Shown: positions 53,194 to 62,693, counted from the stretch's first letter. The stretch: 64,000 nt of DNA from Acidobacteriales bacterium 59-55 (GCA_001897435.1 MKSV01000008.1:186001-250000), one strand, 5' to 3'. The notes: generated by a model not told the origin, from the letters alone. Translations and numbers: made by a program.

Positions 53194-53979
53194 ATGAAAG
53201 TCAACTTGGAAGGAAAATTCGCGCTGGTTACCGGTGCAGCCCGTGGCATAGGACAGGCTATCGCCGATATGCTTACCGCGAACGGTGCCCGGGTTGCCTA
53301 TGCGGACATTGACGTCGCTACAGTGCAGCAGACCGCTGCCAACAAGCCGGGTGCGTTGGCCGTCGCGATGGACATCAGCAATGAATCTTCTGTGCAATCG
53401 GCGATGGCGGAAATTCATAAGCAATTCGGCCGCCTCGATATTCTGGTGAACAATGCCGGTGTCAATACCGCAAAACATCGAGTCAACATCGACCAGTTTC
53501 CGCTGGAGGAATGGGAGAGAATCCTGAAGATTGACTTGACCGGCACGTTCCTGGTCAGCCAGGCCGCGTCGCGCATCATGCTGAAACAGCAAGAAGGACG
53601 CATCATCAACATCGCCTCCGTTCTGGGAGTTGTACCGGCTCGCCTGCAATGCGCATTTACGTCGGCCAAGGCCGGGGTAGCCCATCTCACCCGTACGCTG
53701 GCGATCGAGTTAGGGGAGCACGGAATTCTCGTGAATTGCGTTGCTCCAGGATCAACGCTGACGGAGGGCACCAAGCAGCTTTTCTACAGCGAGAGTGCGT
53801 CGGAAAAGGATCGTGCCAAAAGAGTGCTGAGCCACATACCGCTAGGCCGCGCAGGCACGGTGGAAGAGATGGCTCATGCTGTGCTCTTCTTTGCCGCACC
53901 GGAGAGTTCATACATCTCGGGGCAAACTCTGTGCGTTGACGGCGGCTGGAGCGCCGGAGGATTTTTCCGCGATTTCTAA
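53194..53979 (+). CDS. SDR-family protein with Phe in place of the catalytic Tyr, second copy
   Basis: 261 residues; GGAGGG 11 bases before the ATG. TGAARGIG cofactor motif, NNAGVNTAKHR, Ser142 in NIASVLG. The catalytic Tyr position is Phe155 (codon TTT) with Lys159 in CAFTSAKAG. The segments VPARLQCAFT, APGSTLTEGTKQLFY and VDGGWSAGGFFRDF are nearly the same as in the SDR at 40772, so the two are paralogues sharing the unusual site. It lies between the TauD-like oxygenase and the SMP-30 lactonase, 25 bp before the latter, which would suit oxidation of a sugar to its lactone. Whether it still does redox chemistry is uncertain. Confidence 0.85.
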   Translation: MKVNLEGKFALVTGAARGIGQAIADMLTANGARVAYADIDVATVQQTAANKPGALAVAMDISNESSVQSAMAEIHKQFGRLDILVNNAGVNTAKHRVNIDQFPLEEWERILKIDLTGTFLVSQAASRIMLKQQEGRIINIASVLGVVPARLQCAFTSAKAGVAHLTRTLAIELGEHGILVNCVAPGSTLTEGTKQLFYSESASEKDRAKRVLSHIPLGRAGTVEEMAHAVLFFAAPESSYISGQTLCVDGGWSAGGFFRDF

Positions 53980-54003
53980 GTTAGCTAATCGAGGCAGGGT
54001 GAA

Positions 54004-54915
54004 ATGCGAAACAGGTTCGAGATCTTCTCCGATGAGTTTCAACGCATTCTGGGGCCTTCGCCCGAACTCAAGCTACTTGCCTCCGGCTTGAGGTTTGCCG
54101 AAGGGGTTTGCTGGGTAAAACGGGCTGGACACCTGATCGTTACCGACTTTCCTAACGATCGAATCATGAAGTGGACCGAAAGCGATGGCATGTCCGTTTT
54201 TCGCCAACCTGCCTCCAGGGCCAATGGCGGCACAACTGATCTTGAGGATCGCTTGGTTTCGTGCCTAACGACCGGCCGATCGGTGGTGCGTCTCGAACAC
54301 GACGGGACTTTGACGACTGTGGCGGACCGTTATCAAGGTGGCCGACTGACCTCTCCCAACGATGTTGTTGTCAAATCCGACGGATCGATCTGGTTTACTG
54401 ATCCGGACTACGGATTTCTATGTCCCGTTGACTTCGGTCATGGCGACAAACCCGAACAAGATAGAAATCGGGTATATCGGGTAGAGCCTGAAACTGGAGT
54501 CATCACAGCGGTGTCGGAAGACTTCGACAAGCCGAATGGGCTGGCATTCTCACCCGATGAGTCGGTACTTTATGTGGGAGATACCGGACGGACACACGGC
54601 GAATTCCGGCCTCATCAGGTCATGGCATTTGACGTCACCGAGAATGGCACGGCATTGGCCAATCCGCGCGTCTTTGCGATCATCGAACCCTGGGTGCCCG
54701 ATGGTTTTCGTGTTGATGTCGATGGGAATTTATACATCACAGCAGGAGATGGGATACAGGTGTTCAATCCTAAGGGTGAGATGCTAGGTAAGATTCTTAC
54801 GCCTGAGGTGGCAGCGAACTGCTCCTTCGGGATGTCCGACAATCAGACCCTATTTATTGGGGCGACAACTTCGATCTGGAGTATTAAATTGAACACTTCC
54901 GGGGCAACCAAATAA
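54004..54915 (+). CDS. SMP-30/gluconolactonase-family lactonase
   Basis: 303 residues; GGCAGGG just upstream of the ATG. Six-bladed propeller with the metal-binding Glu in LRFAEGVCWV, Asn in TSPNDVVVKSDGSIWFTDP and KPNGLAFSPDESVLYVGD, and the catalytic-type Asp in VPDGFRVDVDGNLYI. No signal peptide, so cytoplasmic. Hydrolyses aldonolactones produced by sugar dehydrogenases to aldonic acids, which the enolase-superfamily dehydratases can then use. The final gene of the TauD-SDR-lactonase operon. A few family members are drug-type or quorum-quenching lactonases, but the context favours a sugar lactone. Confidence 0.9.
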   Translation: MRNRFEIFSDEFQRILGPSPELKLLASGLRFAEGVCWVKRAGHLIVTDFPNDRIMKWTESDGMSVFRQPASRANGGTTDLEDRLVSCLTTGRSVVRLEHDGTLTTVADRYQGGRLTSPNDVVVKSDGSIWFTDPDYGFLCPVDFGHGDKPEQDRNRVYRVEPETGVITAVSEDFDKPNGLAFSPDESVLYVGDTGRTHGEFRPHQVMAFDVTENGTALANPRVFAIIEPWVPDGFRVDVDGNLYITAGDGIQVFNPKGEMLGKILTPEVAANCSFGMSDNQTLFIGATTSIWSIKLNTSGATK

Positions 54916-55088
54916 AGCGAGCAGGAAGTAGCGTCGAAAGATTCTCTTGCCAAGTTTGGCTTTAAGGAAGCTTTCTCAAAAAGGCCGAACTCGGACTGCA
55001 ACTCCAGGCTTATTTCCTCGCTCTATAGTCCCGGCATTTGATGGGAAGGGCGCAGCCATTATCAGTGTCACCCCTCCAGCTTAAAACG

Positions 55089-57277
55089 CTACTGAGTATC
55101 TTTGACGCAGCGAAAACCGACTGTACCCGAGCGATCGTAGCTCGGCGCCATTAGCAGTAGCTTGCCATGATTGTCGTTCCTGTATGCCTGGGGGAAATAC
55201 CAGATGGATCCCTGCGGCTGATAGTAACTCCCTCCACGCAGGATGCCAGCGGCCGTATGCTCGTCCGTATACTCATCGGTCCACTGCCAGACATTGCCTA
55301 CCAGATCGTCAACGCCAAACGGGCTGGCCCCGGCCGGGTGAGCATCCACATCATCAGGCCCGCGCATCGTGCGCCCCTGATCCGGCACAGGCACGGCCTT
55401 CTCGTCCCATGTGTTGCCCCAGGGATACGTCCGGCCATCAGTGCCCTGCGCGGCAAATTGCCACTCCCATTCGTGCGGCAGCCGCTTGCCCGCCCATCGG
55501 GCATAGGCACGAGCATCTTCCAGTGAAACCCAGGTCACCGGCTTCCTGTCCCAACCCTTGGGATAGGACCCGTTGCTCCAGTCTTTCAGAAAATTAAGAT
55601 CGTCCTTCGGATGATAGTGCGACGCATCCAGAAACTTCTTGTACTCCGCATTGGTCACCGGATATTTGTCGATGTAATACGGCTTGATCTCCATCCGATG
55701 CTCATGGAAACGTCGTGCCGTGTTCTCCCACGGGTATTGCACATCGACGCCAACGTCATCCGATCCTTCGACCTCGATCCCGTCTACTTTGAAGACATAG
55801 CTCCCACCTGCGATGCGAACCATGCCGGCCGGAGAGCCGGTTTCAGCCTTGGTTGGAGCGATCTCGACCAGTTGCTGCGGCAGCGTCTTCCACTCATGCG
55901 AATAGTCCGACAAGGGCTTCGCAGTCATCGTTTTCATCCTGGACATCAATTGTCGTATCGACGCATCCGGCTCGCCCGCCGTAGCCAGAACCATTCCGAA
56001 TCCGTGTGCCTCCAGGGGAAACGAAAGAACAGCTTTGTCGCCTTCCACCTGTGGAGTGAGTTCGACTCCATGGTAAAGATCAAAGTAACGCATCCCCGGT
56101 TTGGAGGACACCGTCATCTGCCTTCCCTGCACGTCATACTCGTTGCGGTTCACAATCGTCCAGACCGTTTGATCTTCGTGAGGCCATCTGCTGGCATAGA
56201 CTCCGTACCGATGCATGGGATAGAGCGGCTCCCATCCCGGGCTCACAAGAAAGGGGGCAACTCCGCGCTCCATCGTTGCCATCCGACGGGTCGCTTCGCC
56301 ATCCCGCGGTGTGATCCATTCCAGATGCCCCAGACGTTCTCCCAACTCTCCCATCCCTCGCCGTTGAAGAAGGCGTATTGCAAGTCGTTCGTCTTGTCTC
56401 GATTCCAGCGGCCCTGAATATTCACCTGATGCCGCGATTCAAGCCAGCGATACCGGTCTACAGTTGGCGCGAATTGGAACTTATACTGTCCCCACGTCAA
56501 GACATTCCATGCCAGCGCTTCATCGGAGGGACCATTTTCCGGTTCGAACGCAAGCGGATGCCCGGTCTTGTCGGCAGCCAGTGAAAACGCCAGAGGCACG
56601 CCATCCTGTGTATCGCCATTGACGCCGTCCGCGCCAAGTTCCTTCATAAACTCCGCAGTCGCTTGTGGCCATCCCTTGCCGACGTCATGCGTACCTTGGT
56701 CCCACATCATGATCGGGAAGAGAACGCGAACGCCCCGGCGATGAAAATCAGCGATCATCTGCCGAACGCCTGCCACCCCGCCGGGCATCGAGCGCACCAT
56801 GTCCTGCTGGTTCCGATTGTCGATGCCCATGTTGGGGTAGGTCGCCCAGATCAGCACGGCATCGATGCCGCCATAGCGCTTTTCGAGATCGTCGAGATAG
56901 CGGTCGACAGTATATTTCCCAGCCGCTCGATCGTAAAAGTAGAGGTCGTGCACCATCATCTGCGGTTGAATAAAGCTCGACTGCGTCCACTTCAGCGCGG
57001 GCATCTCGTAGCGTGCTCCGTCATACCCGACCCGGATACGCCGCTCAGTCCGCCAATCCGTCACTGCCTTCAACCAATCCTGATGACTCTTCTCCGTGCA
57101 TGCAGTATTGCCCCCCTCCCAGGGAAAATGCATCGTCAGACAGGCTGGAGACGGAATCTGTTGCTCGCGCGGCAGGTAGCGAAAATCCTGAGCGATTGCC
57201 GATGAAAGCAGGCCTGCTGTCATTAGCACGGTTGATAGGGAGACTATCGACACTCTAGAGTTCATACGTATTTTCAT
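55089..57277 (-). pseudogene. Frameshifted fusion: glycoside-hydrolase-like barrel + SUMF1/formylglycine-generating-enzyme-like domain
   Basis: Two overlapping frames form one protein of about 729 residues. The first frame (57277 down to 56243) has a signal peptide, a TIM-barrel-like part (VLIWATYPNMGID, GVRVLFPIMMWDQG, ADGVNGDTQDGV) and reads well until IWNG near 56318, after which it turns to an Arg/Trp-rich tail. The second frame continues it with ITPRDGEATRRMA and runs to 55089: beta-rich linker, then a SUMF1/FGE domain from about residue 190 of that frame (GMVRIAGG, YYIDKYPVTNAEYKKFLD, RLPHEWEWQFAA, VGNVWQWTDE, FRCVKD). A single-base loss at about 56313-56318 restores the frame if corrected. 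It may be a true mutation or a sequencing error. Third gene of the GRP carrier-ribokinase operon. The SUMF1 domain usually belongs to non-haem-iron or formylglycine enzymes. Confidence 0.75.
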
Positions 57278-57356
57278 CTCGTTGCATCCTCGCTTCTATC
57301 TCGCATTGCGTCCTGCGATTCGAATCTTGTTGCGGCCCAGGCATCCGAGAGTTGCT

Positions 57357-58295
57357 TCATTTCGACCGCGCCATCATTTGTTCAACCTCCTCCATTCCTG
57401 GCATCGAGGGTTGAGCGCCTGCTCGCGTGACTGAGATGGCCGCTGCCGCAGTTGCAAAACGCGCCGCTTCAACCGGTCCCATCTTGAGCATCAACCCCAC
57501 GGCAAAGGCGCCATTGAAAGCATCGCCGGCGGCAGTCGTGTCGATGGCCCCTGCCGGGAAAGGATCGAGGAACGCCGTCTGTCCTGTGGCGGACGCCAGG
57601 TACGCGCCGCGAGAACCCAGCTTGAGGACAACCCCTCTCATTCCATTTCTTAGCAGCCTCTGCGCCATTGGAACAGGGTCAAGCGTATTGGCGACGCCGT
57701 TTGAGCGGCCGATAAAGAAAGCGGCTTCGGTCTCGTTCGGAGTGAACCACTCGATATTTTTAAGCAGGTCCAACGGCAATTCCTTGGCCGGCGCGGGATC
57801 GAGAATCAACGGGACCTCCTCTCGCGAACAGATCTCCGCGAGATGTCGAACCGTCTCTATCGGGATCTCCAACTGAGTAAGCACGATGCTGGCAGATCGG
57901 ATGATCTCGATGTTCGCGTCCAGATCCTGTGGAGTCAGCAGAGCATTTGCTCCCGGCGTGATCACGATGCTGTTCTCGCCTTTCTCCGCAACGACGATCA
58001 TGGCGATGCCGGAAGTTCCCGGAGAGACAGCCACGCCCGCGACGTCAACTCCCGCGCTCTTCAGATTGGCTTTCAGTTGAGCACCGAAGCTATCGTCCCC
58101 AAGCCTCCCCACCATGCGCACCGGATACCCGAGGCGAGCGACAGCGACAGCCTGGTTTGCGCCTTTGCCGCCCGGATGAATCCGAAATGATTTTCCGAGG
58201 ACGGTCTCGCCTTCAATAGGAATTTTCTCCGTATTAGCGACGAGATCGATGTTGATGCTGCCTACGACAACGACTGGCTTTGTGCCCGCAAGCAT
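57357..58295 (-). CDS. rbsK: Ribokinase (PfkB family)
   Basis: 312 residues; AAGGAGAAGTT immediately upstream. PfkB fold: GSINIDLVA at the N-terminus, HPGGKGANQAVAVARLG near residue 40, the ATP/anion-hole signature DTTAAGDAFNGAFAVG near 255 with the catalytic Asp. Length and motifs are those of ribokinase, phosphorylating D-ribose (or a close pentose or deoxyribose) to the 5-phosphate. It is 34 bp behind the GRP-type carrier, so uptake and phosphorylation are coupled. The GH172 enzyme across the divergent region could release the pentose, as D-arabinofuranosidases occur in GH172. That link is inference. Confidence 0.9.
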   Translation of the reverse strand: MLAGTKPVVVVGSINIDLVANTEKIPIEGETVLGKSFRIHPGGKGANQAVAVARLGYPVRMVGRLGDDSFGAQLKANLKSAGVDVAGVAVSPGTSGIAMIVVAEKGENSIVITPGANALLTPQDLDANIEIIRSASIVLTQLEIPIETVRHLAEICSREEVPLILDPAPAKELPLDLLKNIEWFTPNETEAAFFIGRSNGVANTLDPVPMAQRLLRNGMRGVVLKLGSRGAYLASATGQTAFLDPFPAGAIDTTAAGDAFNGAFAVGLMLKMGPVEAARFATAAAAISVTRAGAQPSMPGMEEVEQMMARSK

Positions 58296-58329
58296 AACTT
58301 CTCCTTAAATATGACTGCAACTCCGTTCC

Positions 58330-59319
58330 CTAAAAGATCGGAGCAAGGGCGATGGCGGTCAGCCCACATAGAAAAAAGATAAACATCCATACCAGAAACA
58401 TCCTGGATTGCTGCGAGGCGCTGGCGAATTCTCGCCATACAAAAACGCCCCATGCCGCGGAGATCATGGTCGCGCCCTGTCCTATCGAATACGAAACCGC
58501 CGGCCCGACGATATGCGCTCGTGAAGCGACAAAGTTGAGCACAGCGCCCGTGCACCAGATTGCGCCCCCTGCCACTCCCCACAGATGCCACGCGCCACGC
58601 GCCTTCCAGTAACCCTCCATTGAGACCGGCTCACTTCCATCGAGAGATTTCCGCATCAGGAGGTAGTTGAACGGGATGGCACAAAGAACCACGCCCAGCA
58701 CGAAGAAAAGTGTAACGGCATACGGACCCGGAGCGTCATCTCCACTCATCGCCTTTGAGACAAAGGGATAAAAACTACCCATCAGCAGCCCGGCCAGCAG
58801 GCTGATCGTTACGCCGCGCCTGGTGAGCGAGCGATGCTCTACTTCCCGAAGACGATATGCGATTGCATCGAACACGATGGCTGCCACCACAAGCGCGATG
58901 CCGCCAAACAGCAGCAATGGATTGCCATTGGGCGACAGAATGTAGCTGCTCAGCGCGCCGACTACCAGCGCCAGCCCGATTCCCACCGGGAACGCAACGG
59001 CCAGCCCAGCGATCTCAATGGCCGAGACCAACAGCAGGTTGGCAACGTTGAATAGGATTCCGCCTGCCATCGCAAGTAGGACATGCGACATGTTTGCGTG
59101 AGAAACGTCTGCAAAGAATGGTCTCCCCGCACTTCCAAAACTTCCGAGGGTCACTCCCAGAAGAAGGGCGCCCGCAATCAGACCGAGAACATAGTCCCAG
59201 TAGAAGAGCTGGAATCGGTAGCCGGGACAGATCTTGATGGTATTGGCCCAGGACCCCCAGCAGAGCATGCTGGTGAACATGAACAGGAGAGCAACTGCGT
59301 ACGTTTCCGGTTGAAACAT
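58330..59319 (-). CDS. GRP/DMT-type sugar carrier (RhaT/GlcU superfamily)
   Basis: 329 residues from ATG 59319, chosen because AAAGGAG lies nine bases upstream; a TTG at 59382 extends the frame 21 residues. Ten transmembrane segments can be counted (ALLFMFTSMLCWGSWANTI, DYVLGLIAGALLLGV, AGLAVAFPVGIGLALVVGAL, MFLVWMFIFFLCGLTAIAL). The CWGSW motif and the repeat of five helices match glucose/ribose porters of the drug/metabolite superfamily, inner membrane. Paired with ribokinase it probably imports ribose or another pentose. Paralogous in fold, but not close in sequence, to the RhaT-like carrier at 33358. First gene of the minus operon, with the TAAACGTTTA site about 80 bp upstream of its start. 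Confidence 0.82.
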   Translation of the reverse strand: MFQPETYAVALLFMFTSMLCWGSWANTIKICPGYRFQLFYWDYVLGLIAGALLLGVTLGSFGSAGRPFFADVSHANMSHVLLAMAGGILFNVANLLLVSAIEIAGLAVAFPVGIGLALVVGALSSYILSPNGNPLLLFGGIALVVAAIVFDAIAYRLREVEHRSLTRRGVTISLLAGLLMGSFYPFVSKAMSGDDAPGPYAVTLFFVLGVVLCAIPFNYLLMRKSLDGSEPVSMEGYWKARGAWHLWGVAGGAIWCTGAVLNFVASRAHIVGPAVSYSIGQGATMISAAWGVFVWREFASASQQSRMFLVWMFIFFLCGLTAIALAPIF

Positions 59320-59400
59320 GGCGTTTTGCTCCTTTTTCTGTTCCGAGCGGTACGATCGATCGAGGGAGACGACGTTGCTCAATTCAAGCCGTATTTTACA

Positions 59401-59410
59401 TAAACGTTTA
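59401..59410. promoter_or_regulatory. LacI-type operator TAAACGTTTA
   Basis: A perfect ten-base palindrome with central CG, as usual for LacI-family regulators, in the divergent gap between the GRP carrier operon and the TonB pseudogene. The same core recurs as CTAAACGTTTAG at 62694-62705 before the LacI gene. Confidence 0.65.
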
Positions 59411-59522
59411 GTTTTTATTGATAGTGAGAGATTTCAAAATATAGATCAGACAGCTATAAACTTGTAAGAACCTAATTTTTTAGTCAAATCGTCGCTGTCA
59501 GTTCAGTAGTTATAGATAAAGG

Positions 59523-59535
59523 AACGATTCGTTTT
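59523..59535 (+). promoter_or_regulatory. LacI-type pseudo-palindrome AACGATTCGTT upstream of TonB pseudogene
   Basis: AACGATTCGTTTT at 59523-59535 is an odd-length palindrome around the central T (AACGA-T-TCGTT) and is followed by ATTTTAAAC. The identical stretch of 16 bases (AACGATTCGTTTTATT) recurs at 63791, again just before a TonB receptor sequence. Confidence 0.55.
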
Positions 59536-59560
59536 ATTTTAAACTTTTAGGGAGATATCT

Positions 59561-60161
59561 ATGTGTTTTTGGTCTCAACGCATCGCGGTTGGAGCGATTA
59601 CTCTTCTACTGTTCTGTTTGCCCACCCCCGGCTCGCTCGCAGGCAACCGCCGTGGATCAGATCTCGGGCACGATTCAGGACTCGACGGGCGCCGCTACAC
59701 CACAAGCTAAAATCACGGATCTTCAAACTTCCACTGGCTTTTCACGATCAACGGCGAGCGGTTCTGATGGTTCCTATGTACTCAGGAGTCTTCCATTAGG
59801 TCCATATCGAATAGAGATCAGCGCCGCCGGAGATCCAAATCAGATAAATAACCGTAGCCTCAATAAGTGGTTTAACACGGCAGCATTCAGCAAGAATCAG
59901 CCAGGAACCTATGGGAATGCTGGGCGCGACTCACTTGAAGGGCCAGGTGCTTACCATGTAGACATGGCATTGTTCCGGACCTTCCCCTTCAAAGCTTTTG
60001 AAAAGCCTCAGTCTATTCAGTTTCGTGTTGAAGCGTTCAATGCACTCAATCATCCCACATTTAATAATCCGAGTTCTAATCTTAGCTCTTCAAATTTCGG
60101 AAAAATACTTGGTGCAGGCGATCCGCGAATTATGCAGGTGGCACTCAAGTATGTTTTCTGA
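59561..60161 (+). pseudogene. TonB-dependent receptor remnant: N-terminal domain joined to the extreme C-terminus, with frameshift
   Basis: The ATG at 59561 opens a frame with an export-signal-like stretch (IAVGAITLLLFCLPTPGSLA) that dies at about 59708. The carboxypeptidase-regulatory-like domain continues in another frame (VDQISGTIQDSTGAATPQAK, SDGSYVLRSLPLGPYRIEI). The switch lies in the C-rich run at 59621-59640. After ISAAG near 59829 the sequence jumps to the last ~110 residues of an Oar-like barrel (NKWFNTAAFSKNQPGTYGNA, IQFRVEAFNALNHPTFNNP, MQVALKYVF). Roughly 800-900 residues of plug and barrel are missing compared with the family. A functional receptor is not possible. Operator-like sites precede it and GH172 follows. 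Confidence 0.8.
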
Positions 60162-60250
60162 GATAGCTTTTCTAATAATGCCGGAAAGCTGTAGCTAGTT
60201 GGCTAATATTGGCGACCTAAAACTGACGTTAAAACTTTGGAGGATCTCTG

Positions 60251-62428
60251 ATGCAGGGTAGATGGTTGGGCTATGGCTTTCGGTGTCTATCGTTCTCTGT
60301 AGTCTTGCTGACTACGGGGGCCCAAGCGGCTGAAAGGCCTCACCCCATTCCGGTTGGTCTCGACGCCTACCGGTCGTGGGACCAGTGGGCTCACCAGCGC
60401 ATTGGAATGCGCACTTACATGCGTAGCACCTATGATCGACGCGGTGGAAATGAAGGTGCGGATGCATCGCATTTTCTATATCAGCTTTCTGACAGCTTCA
60501 ACGTTACGCTGGACCTGGAGGGGTCTGGGCTACTCCTATTCAGCCGTTACAACCATTGGCACGGGAGCCCTTGGCATTACGTGGTTGATGGGAAAGACCA
60601 CCTCATACAAGAAAGCAGTACAGCCGACCCGCTTCATCCTGATCCCCATTCTGTTTTTCTTCCTTCTGCACCGTTTCCCAGCCCTCTAAATGAGACTTGG
60701 GCGACGACAAGGGGAGCTGATCTGGTCTGGACTCCGATTCCATTTGAAAAGAGCTTTCAAATGGCCTATACCCGGACACATTATGGGACCGGCTACTACA
60801 TCTATAACCAGTTTGTACCTGGAACGGAGCTATCGCATCCGCTCAAGAGTTGGAATGAGAGTTCGGTGCCTGGCCAGGACGTGCTCAATCTAATCTCCAG
60901 AGCTGGCACCGACATTTCGCCAAAGAGCGGCTATAAGCAGACAGGAGGAACGCTAGACGTGCCAGCAAGCGGGTCGATCCTTGCGGCAAATCTAAAGGAC
61001 AAGGCTACGGTTCGCTCTCTCACCTTTTCTATCCCCGACAACGAGGCCGCCGCCTTCACGAATGTGCATCTGCGCATCACATGGGACGGCAGAAAACAAC
61101 CATCGATTGATGCGCCGATTGCCCTCTTCTATGGTGCGGGTACCCTTTACAATCGCGACAACCGCGAGTTTTTAGTGAAGGCATTCCCAGTTAACATCCG
61201 CTTTGCGAACGGCAGAATTTACTTTGCATGTTATTTCCCGATGCCGTTCTTCCGGTCCGCGCGGATCGAACTCGTAGGTGCAGGCCAGCCCGTCAAGGGA
61301 GTCGAATGGGGTGTTCACTACATGCCGCTGGATGCCCCAGAAAATGAGCTTTCCTATTTTCATGCGACCTACAGAGACTTTCCTCATCCTGTGCTCGGAG
61401 AAGACATGGTCCTTCTCGATACCCGCAAAACCGAGGGGAATGAAAATTGGTCGGGAAGCTTTATAGGCACCTCATTCATCTTTTCGCACGATGCTGACCT
61501 GCGCACGCTAGAAGGTGATCCACGGTTTTTCTTTGATGACAGTCTTACACCACAAGCCCAGGGTACCGGAACTGAAGAATGGGGCGGCGGCGGTGACTAT
61601 TGGGGTGGTCTAAACATGACCCTCGCTTTTGTGGGACATCCCGTGGGTGCGCGCGATATGAAAGCAGCGGTCAATGAGCAGGACAAGATCGAGTCTGCCT
61701 ATCGTTTTTTGTTAGCCGATATGATGCCGTTCGGAAAAAATGCGGTTATTCGTCTGGAGCACGGCGGTACGAATGAATCGACACAACACTATGAAACCAT
61801 AGCTTATTGGTACGGCCTCCCGTCGTCCTCTCTCGTCAAGACCGATCAACTTCAGATAGGCAATGCGTCTGACGAACGGGCCCACGGCTATAGTTCGCCT
61901 CAGGCTTCTCAGCCATATACACTCACCTCTCGCTATGAATGGGGCATCGATACCTTGAACGGCAAGGAGATCTATCCGGCAGAGACAGATCGCGGCCGTA
62001 CAACGACAGGTACATCAGAGTTCAAGCTTCACCTCAACGCCCACAACCTGGGAGTACTTCTCCGGCGCAAGCTCGATTACTCATTCGCGGATCAACGCGC
62101 CGAAGTTTTCATAGCAGATAAGTCGAAATCGGTTTGGAAGTTAGCCGGCATATGGTACTTGGCTGGATCAAATACCGTGGTGTACTCAAATCCTAAAAAA
62201 GAACTTGGGGCTACAGAGCATATTGTGGAAACATCGAATCGTCGCTTTCGTGACGATGAGTTCCTGATCCCGCGCGAACTTACGCAAGGCAGAAAGGCCA
62301 TCTGGGTACGGATTAAGTTCACGCCGGTGAATAGACCACTCTATCCTGGATACGCTGTAGGTCAGCGTGCCTGGAGCGAAATAAAGTATACGGCTTACTG
62401 TTTTGTCATCCCAAAGAGGAGGAGGTAA
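60251..62428 (+). CDS. Exported GH172 (DUF2961) glycoside hydrolase
   Basis: 725 residues after an ideal GGAGG-N7-ATG; signal peptide to about residue 27 (LSFSVVLLTTGAQAA). DUF2961 features: STYDRRGGNEGADASHFLY near the N-terminus (family S-Y/F-DR-x-GGN), LLFSRYNHWHGSPWHYVVDG, the GTGTEEWGGGGDYWGG motif near residue 440 equivalent to the conserved GTGTEDY, and a C-terminal jelly-roll extension. The family includes difructose-dianhydride/fructofuranosidase and D-arabinofuranosidase enzymes and often forms hexamers. Periplasmic or outer-membrane location is expected. Between a broken TonB receptor and a LacI gene, and divergent from a GRP carrier-ribokinase operon, it may supply the pentose or furanose those genes use. 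Confidence 0.82.
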   Translation: MQGRWLGYGFRCLSFSVVLLTTGAQAAERPHPIPVGLDAYRSWDQWAHQRIGMRTYMRSTYDRRGGNEGADASHFLYQLSDSFNVTLDLEGSGLLLFSRYNHWHGSPWHYVVDGKDHLIQESSTADPLHPDPHSVFLPSAPFPSPLNETWATTRGADLVWTPIPFEKSFQMAYTRTHYGTGYYIYNQFVPGTELSHPLKSWNESSVPGQDVLNLISRAGTDISPKSGYKQTGGTLDVPASGSILAANLKDKATVRSLTFSIPDNEAAAFTNVHLRITWDGRKQPSIDAPIALFYGAGTLYNRDNREFLVKAFPVNIRFANGRIYFACYFPMPFFRSARIELVGAGQPVKGVEWGVHYMPLDAPENELSYFHATYRDFPHPVLGEDMVLLDTRKTEGNENWSGSFIGTSFIFSHDADLRTLEGDPRFFFDDSLTPQAQGTGTEEWGGGGDYWGGLNMTLAFVGHPVGARDMKAAVNEQDKIESAYRFLLADMMPFGKNAVIRLEHGGTNESTQHYETIAYWYGLPSSSLVKTDQLQIGNASDERAHGYSSPQASQPYTLTSRYEWGIDTLNGKEIYPAETDRGRTTTGTSEFKLHLNAHNLGVLLRRKLDYSFADQRAEVFIADKSKSVWKLAGIWYLAGSNTVVYSNPKKELGATEHIVETSNRRFRDDEFLIPRELTQGRKAIWVRIKFTPVNRPLYPGYAVGQRAWSEIKYTAYCFVIPKRRR

Positions 62429-62693
62429 GTAGTTTTGGTACGAAGGCGATTCCTCAAGAGGATAGAGATTGCAAATCATGGCTCTCAGCGATAGTAGGTC
62501 TCTGAGCAAGGTATGGAATTCAATTATGGGGACGTACGGACCTACACGCCGGGTTCGCAGGGAAGTCTGCCTATTTCTCCAGAGATGCTGCTGTAGGAGC
62601 CTTCGAGAACTCTCTTCGGTCTTAGCAACGCTGGAGAATTCCCTAGCTGAGAGGCGGTATGATTAATAGCGGTATTTCTTTGGCAACAAGCTC

